From an uncultured Archangium sp. (GTDB taxonomy: Bacteria; Myxococcota; Myxococcia; Myxococcales; Myxococcaceae), in contig CAIVGN010000072.1 in assembly GCA_903905455.1 (NCBI GenBank), positions 62,001 to 126,000 of the forward strand: DNA of 64,000 nt, given 5' to 3'. Position 1 is the stretch's first letter. Each line of letters begins with the position of its first letter. The translations under genes and the position numbers were made by a program. The notes under the pieces are model-generated. The model had not been told where the DNA came from. It made no database searches and worked only from the letters and a program-made list of their open reading frames with translations. Below, piece by piece: positions 7,328-15,461 of the stretch.

Positions 7328-8866
7328 TTACTGCTGCGTCTTGAAGAGGTGGCAACCGATGCAGCTCGCGGGCGGCGTCGGGTGGTCCTTCTTGGGCAGC
7401 TTCTCGTGGCAGGTGATGCAGCTGGCCGGGCCGAAGCCGGGCTGCGGCAGGTGCGGCGCGTGACACGTCTTGCAGTCGCGGTGCTTCTCGACCGCGTGCA
7501 GGCCGGGCAGCGCCGGCGACGTGGGCGTCACGTGGCACTGCACGCAGGTCTTGAGCACCGTGGCCGAGTGGCTGGCGTGGCACGAGGCGCACTCCTTGTG
7601 ACCCTTCTGCGGCGGCACCTTCTTCTCGTGGCAGCTCAGGCAGGCCTTGGGAGCCGAACGCTCGCCGTGGGGCAGGCCCGCGTGGCAGTCGGCGCACTTC
7701 TGGTGGCCCTTGTTCTTCTTCACCGCGGTGGTCTGCACCTCGTGGCACTTGGCGCAGAGCACCTCGGCCTTCGGCTTGCCCCCGTGCGGCACGTGGCAGG
7801 CGTCACACGACGTCGTCGCCGCGTGCACCACGTCGTTGGTGAAGGGCGCCTTGTCGTGGCAGCTCACGCAGCTCTTCGCGATGGGCGCGTCGGCCGTCTT
7901 GGGGTGCGGCATGTGGCAGCCCGCGCACTTGAGGCCCGTGTCCTTCTGGGGCGGGTGCTTGAGGGCGGCGAGTTCCTTCTTGTGGCAGCTCTCGCAGCTC
8001 CGGGGCGCGGCGCGGTCGGCGTGCGGCTGGTGACACGAGATGCACTGCTTGTGCGAGTTGGGCGCGAGCACGTGCTGGGTGGTGTGACAGCCGGTGCAGG
8101 CCTTGACCGCGTCCTTCTGGAAGGTGTGCGCGGTGTGGCAGGTGCCGCAGCCCACGTGGCCCTTCTCGAAGAGCGCGCCGGGTGACACGCGGGCACGGGC
8201 CTCGATGTCGGGCTTGGTGTGGCAGGTCACGCACTTGCCGCTGGCGACGACCGCAGCGCTGTGGTGCGGGTGGCAGTTCATGCACTTCTCGGCGACGGTG
8301 TCGCCCTTGGCGCCGTGCTTGAGCGTCACGTCGTGGCAGGTGGTGCAGTCGGCGGCCTGGGTGAACGGCACCAGGTGCGGCCGGTGGCAGTTGTTGCAGC
8401 CCTCGACGTGCACGGTGATCGCCGGCTTGGCGCCCTTCACGCCCTGGTCCTGGGTGTGGCAGTTCATGCACGCCCACTTCTGGAAGCGGGCCGTGTCGGT
8501 GTCCGCGCGGAACACGTGGCAGGTCAGGCAGCCCATGGCCTCGCCGCCGTCGGCCATCACGCCGCCGTCGAAGGGGTGGTGCTGGGCCATCTGGTCCTTG
8601 TGGCACGAGGCGCACAGGTCCAGCGCGGGCGCGACGAAGCCGGCGTCAGCGATGGCGTGGCAGTCGTGGCACTCGAGCTTCTTCTCGCCGGTCAGCGAGA
8701 GGTGCTCCTTGTGCCCCGGCGTCATGCGCGCCGAGTGGTAGCTCCCCGGCACGGTGACGATGCCGCCGTCCTGCCGCGGCGGGATGAGGGTCTGGACCTT
8801 TTCCTTCACGTCTTCGCAGGCGCTCAAGCAGCTGACCGCCGCGAGCACCGCGAAGAGCTGCTTCAC
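7328..8866 (-). CDS. 23-heme c-type cytochrome, lipoprotein
   Basis: 512 residues from a GTG at 8866, preceded by a GGTGG-type ribosome site. A GTG at 8905 that overlaps the upstream stop is an alternative adding 13 residues. The signal peptide runs MKQLFAVLAAVSCLSAC with a lipobox LSAC, so the protein is lipid-anchored. I count 23 CXXCH heme motifs spread evenly from about residue 68 to the end, spaced 15-25 residues apart. Many extra His occur (HPHH, HH, TQHV) that can serve as distal ligands. There is no obvious catalytic domain, so the likely role is an electron wire in the periplasm or at the outer membrane. It is the last gene of the unit NapC-like, small membrane protein, this gene. 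Confidence 0.93.
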   Translation of the reverse strand: MKQLFAVLAAVSCLSACEDVKEKVQTLIPPRQDGGIVTVPGSYHSARMTPGHKEHLSLTGEKKLECHDCHAIADAGFVAPALDLCASCHKDQMAQHHPFDGGVMADGGEAMGCLTCHVFRADTDTARFQKWACMNCHTQDQGVKGAKPAITVHVEGCNNCHRPHLVPFTQAADCTTCHDVTLKHGAKGDTVAEKCMNCHPHHSAAVVASGKCVTCHTKPDIEARARVSPGALFEKGHVGCGTCHTAHTFQKDAVKACTGCHTTQHVLAPNSHKQCISCHQPHADRAAPRSCESCHKKELAALKHPPQKDTGLKCAGCHMPHPKTADAPIAKSCVSCHDKAPFTNDVVHAATTSCDACHVPHGGKPKAEVLCAKCHEVQTTAVKKNKGHQKCADCHAGLPHGERSAPKACLSCHEKKVPPQKGHKECASCHASHSATVLKTCVQCHVTPTSPALPGLHAVEKHRDCKTCHAPHLPQPGFGPASCITCHEKLPKKDHPTPPASCIGCHLFKTQQ

Positions 8867-8901
8867 CTGCACACCACCCACCGGCCGGGCACGAAACACG
8901 G

Positions 8902-9135
8902 TCACTGCTCCGGGCGCTTCGAAGCCACGTCGGCCGCGATGGACAAACCAAACAGCAAGCAGGCGAGCACGCCGATGCCCTGGGCGACGGACATCGAGGC
9001 CACCACGGGGAGCGGCGTGCCGAGCACGATGCCCGCGACCATGATGCCGAGGGCGATGAGGCCGAGGGCGCAGGCGACGAGCAGCGCGCGCTCCGAGGGC
9101 CAGCGGGCGAGCAGACGAAGAAAGCGGCGAACCAT
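8902..9135 (-). CDS. Small two-helix membrane protein
   Basis: 77 residues from ATG 9135, with a strong GAGGAG ribosome site that lies inside the end of the NapC-like gene (one-base gap between the genes). Two hydrophobic helices are seen (about residues 17-37 and 47-67), with a basic N-terminus and basic C-terminus. No family is recognised. Its position between a quinol-dehydrogenase-like cytochrome and a 23-heme lipoprotein suggests an accessory or assembly subunit of the same complex. Confidence 0.8.
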   Translation of the reverse strand: MVRRFLRLLARWPSERALLVACALGLIALGIMVAGIVLGTPLPVVASMSVAQGIGVLACLLFGLSIAADVASKRPEQ

Positions 9136-9136
9136 G

Positions 9137-9769
9137 TCAGAGCTCCTCAGGCCGTTTGCTGAACCGATGCGCCACGCCGTGACAGCCGGCCGACGCGCAC
9201 GAAACCTTGTTCGCCTCGAGCTCGTCGAGCACCGCGATGTGTTCGCGCACGTTCATGAACGACGCCAGCTTGCCCGAGTGGCAGGTGCGGCAGTTCGCGT
9301 TCGGGTACGGCTTGGCGATGCGCACTTCCTTGTGGAACTCCTCGAGGGGCATCTTGCGGTAGCCGCTGAAGTAGTAGTGGTAGACGTGCATCATCCCGGT
9401 GATCTTGGTCAGCGGGTACCCCAGCATCGAGTAGTCGGCGTGGCACGTGTAGCAAGCGTGCGGGCCCACGTGCTCGTTGCGCCCGTGGCGCGAGGCCAGC
9501 GAGATGCTGTTGGGGTCCTGGAGATCGCTGACGTGCGTCTCCATCACGTGGCACGAACCGCAGAACGTGGCCTCCGTGGTGCGCGCCATGCCCGACGCCG
9601 TGGTCGAGACCGCGGCGATGAAGGGGAAGACCGCCAGGCCCAGCAGCAGCTTGAGGCGCGTCGTGGCCTGCAACTTCGGCCGCACGACGAGGTGATGAAT
9701 CAAGAGCAACGCGGCAATGCCTGCAGAGGCAATCGCCAACGCACCAATCGGAGTCGCTGCACTTCCCAT
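9137..9769 (-). CDS. NapC/NirT/NrfH-like membrane-anchored tetraheme quinol dehydrogenase
   Basis: 210 residues. Two hydrophobic helices lie at the N-terminus (about 5-27 and 41-61), followed by a periplasmic heme domain. Heme motifs: CGSCHVM (the CXXCHxM form typical of heme 1 in NrfH/NapC), CYTCH, CRTCH, and a final CASAGCH that is CX4CH rather than CXXCH. Known members take electrons from menaquinol and hand them to periplasmic cytochromes. Here the obvious acceptor is the 23-heme lipoprotein two genes downstream. An AGGTGG ribosome site precedes ATG 9769. The second N-terminal helix and the CX4CH site are departures from the short NrfH form. Confidence 0.88.
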   Translation of the reverse strand: MGSAATPIGALAIASAGIAALLLIHHLVVRPKLQATTRLKLLLGLAVFPFIAAVSTTASGMARTTEATFCGSCHVMETHVSDLQDPNSISLASRHGRNEHVGPHACYTCHADYSMLGYPLTKITGMMHVYHYYFSGYRKMPLEEFHKEVRIAKPYPNANCRTCHSGKLASFMNVREHIAVLDELEANKVSCASAGCHGVAHRFSKRPEEL

Positions 9770-10035
9770 GACTCAGCCCACCTGGAGAGAAAGCTTGCTC
9801 AACACGGGTTCACCCCTCGTGACACACCACATCGACTTCCCGTCTCTACCTGAAGCCGTCGTCACGTCGCGATCAAAACGACTGCACGTCAGAGGCCACG
9901 GGGCTGTCGGTTAGTTCATCGTCTTCAGCCTCGCAAGAACTGCGCACTGAGAACCCGGCGCGTCAGATCTGCGTTGTTTCACTTGGATCATTCCAGCGTG
10001 GCGACCGCGCCCGAAGGTTGCTTACTTGCGACCCC
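9770..10035. promoter_or_regulatory. Divergent intergenic region of electron-transfer locus 1
   Basis: 266 bases without a gene separate the NapC-like unit (leftward) from the outer-membrane barrel unit (rightward). The segment is less GC-rich than the genes around it, as expected for promoters. I see no confident -35/-10 pair, sigma-54 box or long palindrome, so it is listed only as the region that must carry the control of both arms of the locus. Confidence 0.45.
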
Positions 10036-11394
10036 ATGTCACGCCTTCGTCATGCGCGCCTGTGGAGTGCGGCGCCCCTTGCTCTGTGTCTTGCTGCCAC
10101 GGCCCGCGCCGAGGAGCCCATGTGGGTGGACGCGCGCGTCTCCACGGTCGCCCAGTATTTTCAGCAGGGACTGGTGCCCGGACAGCCGGGTGTCGTCGCC
10201 CGCGTGGACACCGCGTTCCCCATCACCCTCGCGGCCTTCCTGCGCGTGGGGGCCATCGACCTGCCCGGCGCCGCTGACTCGGTGAGCGCCGAGGTCTCGG
10301 CCTGGGGCAGCGCCGGCCCGCGCAACGGCACCAACGCCGACGCCGACGTGACCGCGGCCTGGGCCCAGTACAAGAAGGGCATCGTGCGCGTGAAGTTGGG
10401 GCGCCAGGTGACGCTGCCGGGCTCGAGCCGCTTCGTGCGCTTCGACGGCGCGGCCGTGGGCGTGAGCCTCGGGTCCCTGGACCTCGACGGCTACTTCGGT
10501 TGGGTGGCCCTGCCGCGGTGGAACCTCGGGCGCGGCGCGACGCTGCTGGGCGCCATCGACCGGGACACCATCAAGGACCCGCTGCTGATGGAGGCGCAGA
10601 ACCGGGCCGGGCAGGTCACCGCCGGGGTGCGCATTGGCCTGCGGCTGCCGCTGCAGACCCGCGCGGCCCTCGCCTTTCACGAGCAGCACGACCTCACGGG
10701 CCCGGCCTTCCGGGTGCTCTCGGCCGACCTCGCCAGCCAGCCCCTCAAGTGGCTCGGCGCCGGCGCGCGGCTCTCGTTCGATCTCCAGGCCCTCGCGGTC
10801 TCGGAGGCGCGCGTGTGGTTCGACATCACCGCCCTGCCCCTGGTGCCGGTGGCCCTGGACTACTCGTTCCAGCAGCCCTCGTTGTTGTTGCCCCAGACCT
10901 CGGTGCTCGCGGCCTTCGGTGGCGCGTCGTGGCACGAGCTGGGCGCCGAGACGACGGTGCGCGCGCTGCCTTCGCTCAAGGTGACGGCCCGCGGCGCGGC
11001 CCAGCTGTTCCCCGGTGACCAGACCGGCGGGCGCGGCACGCTGCGCGCGGTGTGGACGCCCGACCTCGACGGCCGCTGGATGTTGCTGGGCGAAGTGCAG
11101 CGCGTGCTCGTGCCGACCTCGGGCTACTCGCAGCTGCGCGCCGGCGCGCGGTGGCGCGCGGCCCAGACGGTGACCGCGTCCATCGACGGGGCCGTCTTCT
11201 TCTATGACGTGCCGATTCACGGCGTGCCGCTCTCGGTGACCGGCATCGGCAGCGTCGAGTGGGCAGCCAAGCCGTGGCTGCGGGCGCTGCTCTCGGCGAC
11301 GGTGATGCGGACCCCCTATGCGGCCTTCGAGGCCCAGGGCCTGGCGCGCGTCATCTTCGAGCTCGACCCGGTCAGCTCGGGAGGTCGGCAGTGA
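10036..11394 (+). CDS. Predicted outer-membrane beta-barrel of a porin-cytochrome conduit
   Basis: 452 residues from ATG 10036. The signal peptide ends ATARA/EE. The mature protein is a succession of alternating-hydrophobicity strands with short turns (for example 'VRVKLGRQVTLPGSSRFVRFDGAAVGVSL'), almost no Cys, and no soluble domain, which fits a porin. Gene order (barrel, then two multiheme lipoproteins, all in one direction) matches the porin-cytochrome conduits known from Geobacter (OmbB-OmaB-OmcB) and Shewanella MtrCAB. Sequence similarity to those barrels cannot be judged by eye. The stop overlaps a GTG of the next frame, but the better start of the next gene is 48 bases further on. Confidence 0.72.
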   Translation: MSRLRHARLWSAAPLALCLAATARAEEPMWVDARVSTVAQYFQQGLVPGQPGVVARVDTAFPITLAAFLRVGAIDLPGAADSVSAEVSAWGSAGPRNGTNADADVTAAWAQYKKGIVRVKLGRQVTLPGSSRFVRFDGAAVGVSLGSLDLDGYFGWVALPRWNLGRGATLLGAIDRDTIKDPLLMEAQNRAGQVTAGVRIGLRLPLQTRAALAFHEQHDLTGPAFRVLSADLASQPLKWLGAGARLSFDLQALAVSEARVWFDITALPLVPVALDYSFQQPSLLLPQTSVLAAFGGASWHELGAETTVRALPSLKVTARGAAQLFPGDQTGGRGTLRAVWTPDLDGRWMLLGEVQRVLVPTSGYSQLRAGARWRAAQTVTASIDGAVFFYDVPIHGVPLSVTGIGSVEWAAKPWLRALLSATVMRTPYAAFEAQGLARVIFELDPVSSGGRQ

Positions 11395-11441
11395 AGCCCG
11401 TGATGCGTGACAGCAAGGTGGGCTCCGTGGCAGGGGGCGGT

Positions 11442-12494
11442 ATGCGTTGGCTTTTCCTGCCGGTGGCGCTTCTCCTCCTCGGCGGCTGCGACCGCGGCCT
11501 GTTGACCCACTTTCCCCACCGCACGCACCTCGCGAAGATCGAGTGCGGCGGGCCCGGCCAGCCCCAGTGCCTGTCGTGCATCAGCTGCCACCAGGGCGAC
11601 ACCACCAAGCATGACGCCTGGGCCCAGCCGACCGCGCAGAGCTGCGCTGGCTGCCACCAGGACAAGAACACCGACGAGCTGTGGCAGCACTCGGTGCGCC
11701 CGGCCCTGGCCACCCTGCCCGCGGGAAAGAGCATCGTCTTCTCGCACGAGAACCACCTGAAGAAGGAAGGGCTCAAGGGCCAGTGCGTGAAGTGCCACGC
11801 CGGCGCCGTGGGCGTCGAAGGCGGCGCCCCGCTCTTCCCGCCCATGGAGACCTGCCTCGGGTGCCACGAGCACCGCGAGCAGTTCGAGACCAACACCTGC
11901 ACCAACTGCCACAAGACCAGGGACCTCCGCGGCCTGCAGCCGCAGTCGTTCCTCCCGCACGACGCGGTGTGGATCCGCCGGCACGGCGGCGAAGCGCGGG
12001 CCAACCCCGAGCGTTGCGCCACCTGCCACGCGCAGACCAACTGCGACACCTGCCACGACTCGAGCAAGCCCCTGGGCCCGGCGACCCGCAACCCCGAGGC
12101 GCTCGAGGCCAACTACGTGCACCGCTTCGACTTCCTCTCGCGGCACCCCATGGAGGCCCGCTCGCAGCCCGGCCAGTGCGCGACCTGCCACGCCAAGACC
12201 GAGTGCGACGCCTGCCACATCAGCCGCGGCGTCTCTGGCGCCGTCGCGGGCGGCCCCAGCCCGCACCCGCTCGCCTGGGCCAGCGGCCTGGGCACCGCGG
12301 CCAACCTGCACGGCCCGGCCGCGCGGCGGGACATCGGCTCCTGCGCCTCGTGCCACGACCAGGGCGCGGCGACGAACTGCGTGCGCTGCCACAAGGTGGG
12401 CGCCACCGGCGGCACGCCCCACCCCACGGGCTGGCGCAGCACCCAACCCACCACGGCCATCGAATGCGCCGTGTGCCACGGAGGTATGCCGTGA
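11442..12494 (+). CDS. 12-heme c-type cytochrome, lipoprotein
   Basis: 350 residues. ATG 11442 is chosen because it directly follows a GGGGGCGG ribosome site and opens a standard signal peptide MRWLFLPVALLLLGGC with lipobox LGGC; in-frame GTG 11391 and ATG 11403 are longer options. I count 12 CXXCH motifs. In several places two motifs lie 8-12 residues apart (CATCHAQTNCDTCH twice, CASCH…CVRCH), which resembles octa/decaheme cytochromes of the DmsE/MtrA type. It probably sits in or beneath the barrel encoded just upstream, accepting periplasmic electrons. It overlaps the next gene by GTGA. Confidence 0.92.
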   Translation: MRWLFLPVALLLLGGCDRGLLTHFPHRTHLAKIECGGPGQPQCLSCISCHQGDTTKHDAWAQPTAQSCAGCHQDKNTDELWQHSVRPALATLPAGKSIVFSHENHLKKEGLKGQCVKCHAGAVGVEGGAPLFPPMETCLGCHEHREQFETNTCTNCHKTRDLRGLQPQSFLPHDAVWIRRHGGEARANPERCATCHAQTNCDTCHDSSKPLGPATRNPEALEANYVHRFDFLSRHPMEARSQPGQCATCHAKTECDACHISRGVSGAVAGGPSPHPLAWASGLGTAANLHGPAARRDIGSCASCHDQGAATNCVRCHKVGATGGTPHPTGWRSTQPTTAIECAVCHGGMP

Positions 12495-14098
12495 GCGCGC
12501 TCCGCTTCACGCTGTTGGGCGGGCTCGTGCTGGCCGCCTCGGGCTGTTTCATTCCCCAGGACACGTCGGTCGTTCCCGGTGACCGCGCCTGCACGCGCTG
12601 CCACGGCGACCCGAGCCGCGAGGGCACGGTGGAGCAACGGGCGGCCCCGCCGTTCGACCGCTTCGGCAACACCGGCACCCAGTTCCGCGGGGTCGGCGCG
12701 CACGAGCGGCACCTGCTCGCGGGCCCGACGCACGCGGCCATCGCCTGCACCGAGTGCCACCGCATTCCCACCACCGCCCAGGACGACGGGCACAACGTGG
12801 GCATCACGGCCTTCGAGTTCGGCCCCCTGGCGAAGGGCGACGGCGGCATCGTCGCCGCCTGGGACGCCAAGACCCTGCGCTGCACCAACGCCTGCCACCA
12901 GGGCGAGTCCACCCAGTGGACGGCGCAGCACCCCCAGGAGCTGACCTGCGGCACCTGCCACACCCTGCCCCCGAAGGCTCCGCACCCCCAGGCGGGCAAC
13001 TGCGCCGTGTGTCACGCCGACGTGGTCGCGGCCGACGGCGGCATCATCGCGCCCGAGCTGCACGTCAACGGCAGCGTGCAGGTCAGCCAGGTCGCCTGCA
13101 ACGCGTGCCACGGCACCGATGACGGCGGCGCGCCTCCCCGCGCGGTCGACGGCAGCACCGAGCGCACCGCCGTCGGCGTCGGCGCCCACGCGCTGCACCT
13201 CGCCGGTGGCAGCAAGACGAAGCCGGTGGCCTGCGCCACCTGTCACCTCGTGCCCGCGTCCATCCGCGACCCGAAGCACGCCAACGGGGGCCGCGCAGAG
13301 GTGTCGCGCGCCGTCGGTTGGAACACCGCCACCGTCAGCTGCACCAACGGCTGCCACGGCAGCGTGACCCCCGACGGCGGGCTGACCGCCCTCGTCTCGC
13401 CCGAGTGGACCACGCTCGACGCGGGCCTTGGCTGCTCGAGCTGCCACGGCGCGCCCCCGGCGCTCCCGCACCCGCAGGTCACCAACTGCGCGCTGTGTCA
13501 CCCCAACGCGACCGGCCCCCTGGGTCGTGACGTGGTCAACCGCGAGCTGCACGTCAACGGCACCGTCGAGCAGGGCATGCCCACCACCTGTGATGGCTGC
13601 CACGGCATGAACGGCAACTTCGCGCCTCCGCGCGACACCCTGGGCAACACGGCCACCACCTTCCCCGGCGTCGGCGCCCACCAGGCCCACGTCGTCGGCC
13701 GCGGGATGGCGCGCGTGGTCCAGTGCAACGAGTGCCACGTGGTCCCGGCGCAGATCCTGGCGACCAACCACCCCAACGGCACCAACGAGGTGCGCTTCAC
13801 GGGCATGGCCACCATCAACAACGTGCCCAGCTACCAGAACGGCACCTGCAGCGTGGGTTGCCACAACGTGGCGAACATCACCGAGGCCCCCGGCGGTGGC
13901 ACCGCGACCTCGCCCCAGTGGACGCTGGTCGACGGCTCGCAGGCCACCTGCACCTCGTGTCACGGCCTGCCGCCCCCGCTGCCGCACCCCCAGCAGCAGG
14001 ACTGCGCGTCGTGCCACCTCAACATCACGGCCGCGCGCACCTTCATTCAGCCCGAGAAGCACGTGAACGGCACGGTGGAGTTCATCTTCCGCCCGTGA
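12491..14098 (+). CDS. 15-heme lipoprotein cytochrome built of three pentaheme modules
   Basis: 535 residues from GTG 12491, preceded by a full GGAGGT ribosome site; it overlaps the 12-heme gene by four bases. The signal peptide ends LAASGC, so this is a lipoprotein. The chain is three copies of one module (about residues 34-175, 204-338 and 368-510). Each has the order CXXCH, CXXCH, CX3CH, CXXCH, CXXCH and ends with 'HVNG(S/T)V'. The third site of every module is CX3CH (CTNACH, CTNGCH, CSVGCH). Geobacter proteins with mixed CXXCH and longer CXnCH sites are known. As the last gene of the barrel unit it is a good candidate for the cell-surface terminal reductase or contact cytochrome. Confidence 0.9.
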   Translation: MSALRFTLLGGLVLAASGCFIPQDTSVVPGDRACTRCHGDPSREGTVEQRAAPPFDRFGNTGTQFRGVGAHERHLLAGPTHAAIACTECHRIPTTAQDDGHNVGITAFEFGPLAKGDGGIVAAWDAKTLRCTNACHQGESTQWTAQHPQELTCGTCHTLPPKAPHPQAGNCAVCHADVVAADGGIIAPELHVNGSVQVSQVACNACHGTDDGGAPPRAVDGSTERTAVGVGAHALHLAGGSKTKPVACATCHLVPASIRDPKHANGGRAEVSRAVGWNTATVSCTNGCHGSVTPDGGLTALVSPEWTTLDAGLGCSSCHGAPPALPHPQVTNCALCHPNATGPLGRDVVNRELHVNGTVEQGMPTTCDGCHGMNGNFAPPRDTLGNTATTFPGVGAHQAHVVGRGMARVVQCNECHVVPAQILATNHPNGTNEVRFTGMATINNVPSYQNGTCSVGCHNVANITEAPGGGTATSPQWTLVDGSQATCTSCHGLPPPLPHPQQQDCASCHLNITAARTFIQPEKHVNGTVEFIFRP

Positions 14099-14105
14099 GT
14101 CCGGG

Positions 14106-14131
14106 GGCCGTCGCCGACCCCGGCGACGGCC
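14106..14131. terminator. Bidirectional hairpin between convergent genes
   Basis: A perfect 10-bp stem (GGCCGTCGCC / GGCGACGGCC) with a 6-base loop lies 7 bases after the stop of the 15-heme gene and 15 bases before the convergent SRPBCC gene end. The T-tract is weak (TTCGTC), as is common in very GC-rich genomes. It would end transcription from locus 1. Confidence 0.7.
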
Positions 14132-14146
14132 TTCGTCAGCACCCGC

Positions 14147-14611
14147 TCAGGCGGACGCGCCGGTGGGCCCGGCCAGGACCCGGCGCTCGAGCCCCTGCAG
14201 CACGACGAGGAACATGCCGCGCATCATGCGGCTCATCATCGTCTTGCCCATCACCCAGCCCAGCGGCCCGTACTTGACCTCGAAGTCCATGCGCATCGAG
14301 AGCCGCGCGCGCTCGTTGCCCAGCGGCTCGACGGACAGCGTGGCGAAGGCCTGCTTCAGGGGCAGCGAGAAGCCCGAGAGCGCCACCTGGTACGAGCGAC
14401 CCTCCTGCCAGTCGACGACCTCCTCGACGGCCGAGCTCCCGTCCTTGAAATGACAGCGGCGGCGCGCCCCCTTGCCGGTGACCTCCGTGGTGAGCACGTC
14501 GACCTTCGTCACCCGCGGGTGAAAATCGTCGATGTGCATGAAGCGGCCGAGCACCGCCCAGGCCTTCGGGGCAGAGGCGTCGATGTCCAGCGTGCGCTGC
14601 GTCGTGATCAT
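14147..14611 (-). CDS. SRPBCC (START/polyketide-cyclase fold) protein
   Basis: 154 residues from ATG 14611, with a GGAG ribosome site. The N-terminus 'TLDIDASAPKAWAVLGRFMHIDDFHPRV' is the typical strand-helix-loop opening of SRPBCC/polyketide cyclase-dehydrase proteins, followed by alternating strands and a long C-terminal helix rich in Met. These proteins bind small hydrophobic ligands; the ligand is unknown here. There is no signal peptide. It is monocistronic by appearance, with its own AT-richer upstream region. Confidence 0.78.
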   Translation of the reverse strand: MITTQRTLDIDASAPKAWAVLGRFMHIDDFHPRVTKVDVLTTEVTGKGARRRCHFKDGSSAVEEVVDWQEGRSYQVALSGFSLPLKQAFATLSVEPLGNERARLSMRMDFEVKYGPLGWVMGKTMMSRMMRGMFLVVLQGLERRVLAGPTGASA

Positions 14612-14631
14612 GGGTGCTCCAGGGGACGAGT

Positions 14632-14651
14632 AACCAACTATTCGATTGGAT
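14632..14651. promoter_or_regulatory. Short inverted repeat upstream of the SRPBCC gene
   Basis: An AT-rich patch 21 bases upstream of ATG 14611 has arms AACCAA and TTGGAT separated by 8 bases. It could be an operator or part of the promoter; the spacing would suit a dimeric repressor. The evidence is the symmetry only. Confidence 0.25.
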
Positions 14652-14699
14652 ACTCGGTGCGTGGGCCCCGGTCAATCTCAGCCGAGCCTCGGCGGGCCG

Positions 14700-15440
14700 T
14701 CAGTCGAGCCCGAGCACGAGCGCCGTCGCCCCGCTGGCGAGGCCGAGGCCCAGCGCCACCACGCTGCCGCCGAGGAGCCCGTTGGCGAGGTCGGCCTGCT
14801 GCTGGGCTTCAATGCGGGTGAGGCTGGTGACGACGGGCTCGCGCAGCGCGGTGTCGAGCTGGCCCTTCACCACCGCGCTGGCCACGAGGAGCCCGATGGC
14901 CGCGGCGCCCAGGCCGCCCGCCACCCCGCCGAGCACCCGCGGCGCGACGCGCGACGGCGCCGGCGAAGGCTCGAGCCACGGAGGGGGCGCCTCGACGAGC
15001 CCCGGGGTCAGCACCTTCGGGGGCGGCGGGGGCTCGACCACCGGCCGGTCCTTCGCGAGCCGCGTGCCCAGCTGGTACGCGAAGACCTGGGCCTCGGGGC
15101 TGCGCTCGAGCTGCTCGTTCGCGAGCAGGAAGGTCTGCTGCAGCACCACCGCGGCGGCGTCGACGGCCTCGAGGTCCACCGTGAGGCCCTTCTTGTTCTT
15201 CACCAGGGTGACGCCCACCACGCAGGCGCCGCGGGTGCGCGCGAGCGCGGTCAAACACTCGCGGTCGGCGCAGGCGGGCGAGACCAGCTCGGCCTCGAGG
15301 CCCGCGGCGCCCAGCGCGACCCGCAGCCGTTGCCGGAGCGCCGCGCCGCTGCCCGCGGGAATGCCCAGGGTGGTGCGCTCGACGATGGCCACCTTGCCAT
15401 CCGTCGACGAGAGGAGAGCCAGCAGGGTCAGCGCGAGCAC
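14700..15440 (-). CDS. Exported protein with C-terminal membrane helices, partner of the kinase
   Basis: 246 residues from a GTG at 15440, 21 bases after the kinase stop, so the two genes are one unit. A short signal-like start (MLALTLLALLSS) is followed by an alpha/beta region ('KVAIVERTTLGIPAG…CADRECLTALARTRGACVVGVTL'). This resembles the small periplasmic domain found in many myxobacterial proteins next to Ser/Thr kinases, where a per-protein score is computed from paired Cys. A Pro-rich linker (about 137-165) and two hydrophobic helices near the end (about 170-190 and 222-245) follow. Function is unknown. Confidence 0.65.
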   Translation of the reverse strand: MLALTLLALLSSTDGKVAIVERTTLGIPAGSGAALRQRLRVALGAAGLEAELVSPACADRECLTALARTRGACVVGVTLVKNKKGLTVDLEAVDAAAVVLQQTFLLANEQLERSPEAQVFAYQLGTRLAKDRPVVEPPPPPKVLTPGLVEAPPPWLEPSPAPSRVAPRVLGGVAGGLGAAAIGLLVASAVVKGQLDTALREPVVTSLTRIEAQQQADLANGLLGGSVVALGLGLASGATALVLGLD

Positions 15441-15461
15441 GGGCTTCGGGGCCTCACCACG

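Noticed and set aside
7328-14098. A complete nitrite or nitrate reductase cluster, suggested by the NapC/NrfH-like gene
   Set aside because: No NrfA, NapA or molybdoenzyme is encoded; only electron-carrier genes and a barrel are present.
14106-14131. A rho-independent terminator with strong T-tract or a small RNA at this hairpin
   Set aside because: The stem is perfect but the following bases are TTCGTC; kept as a hairpin terminator between convergent genes, not as an RNA gene.
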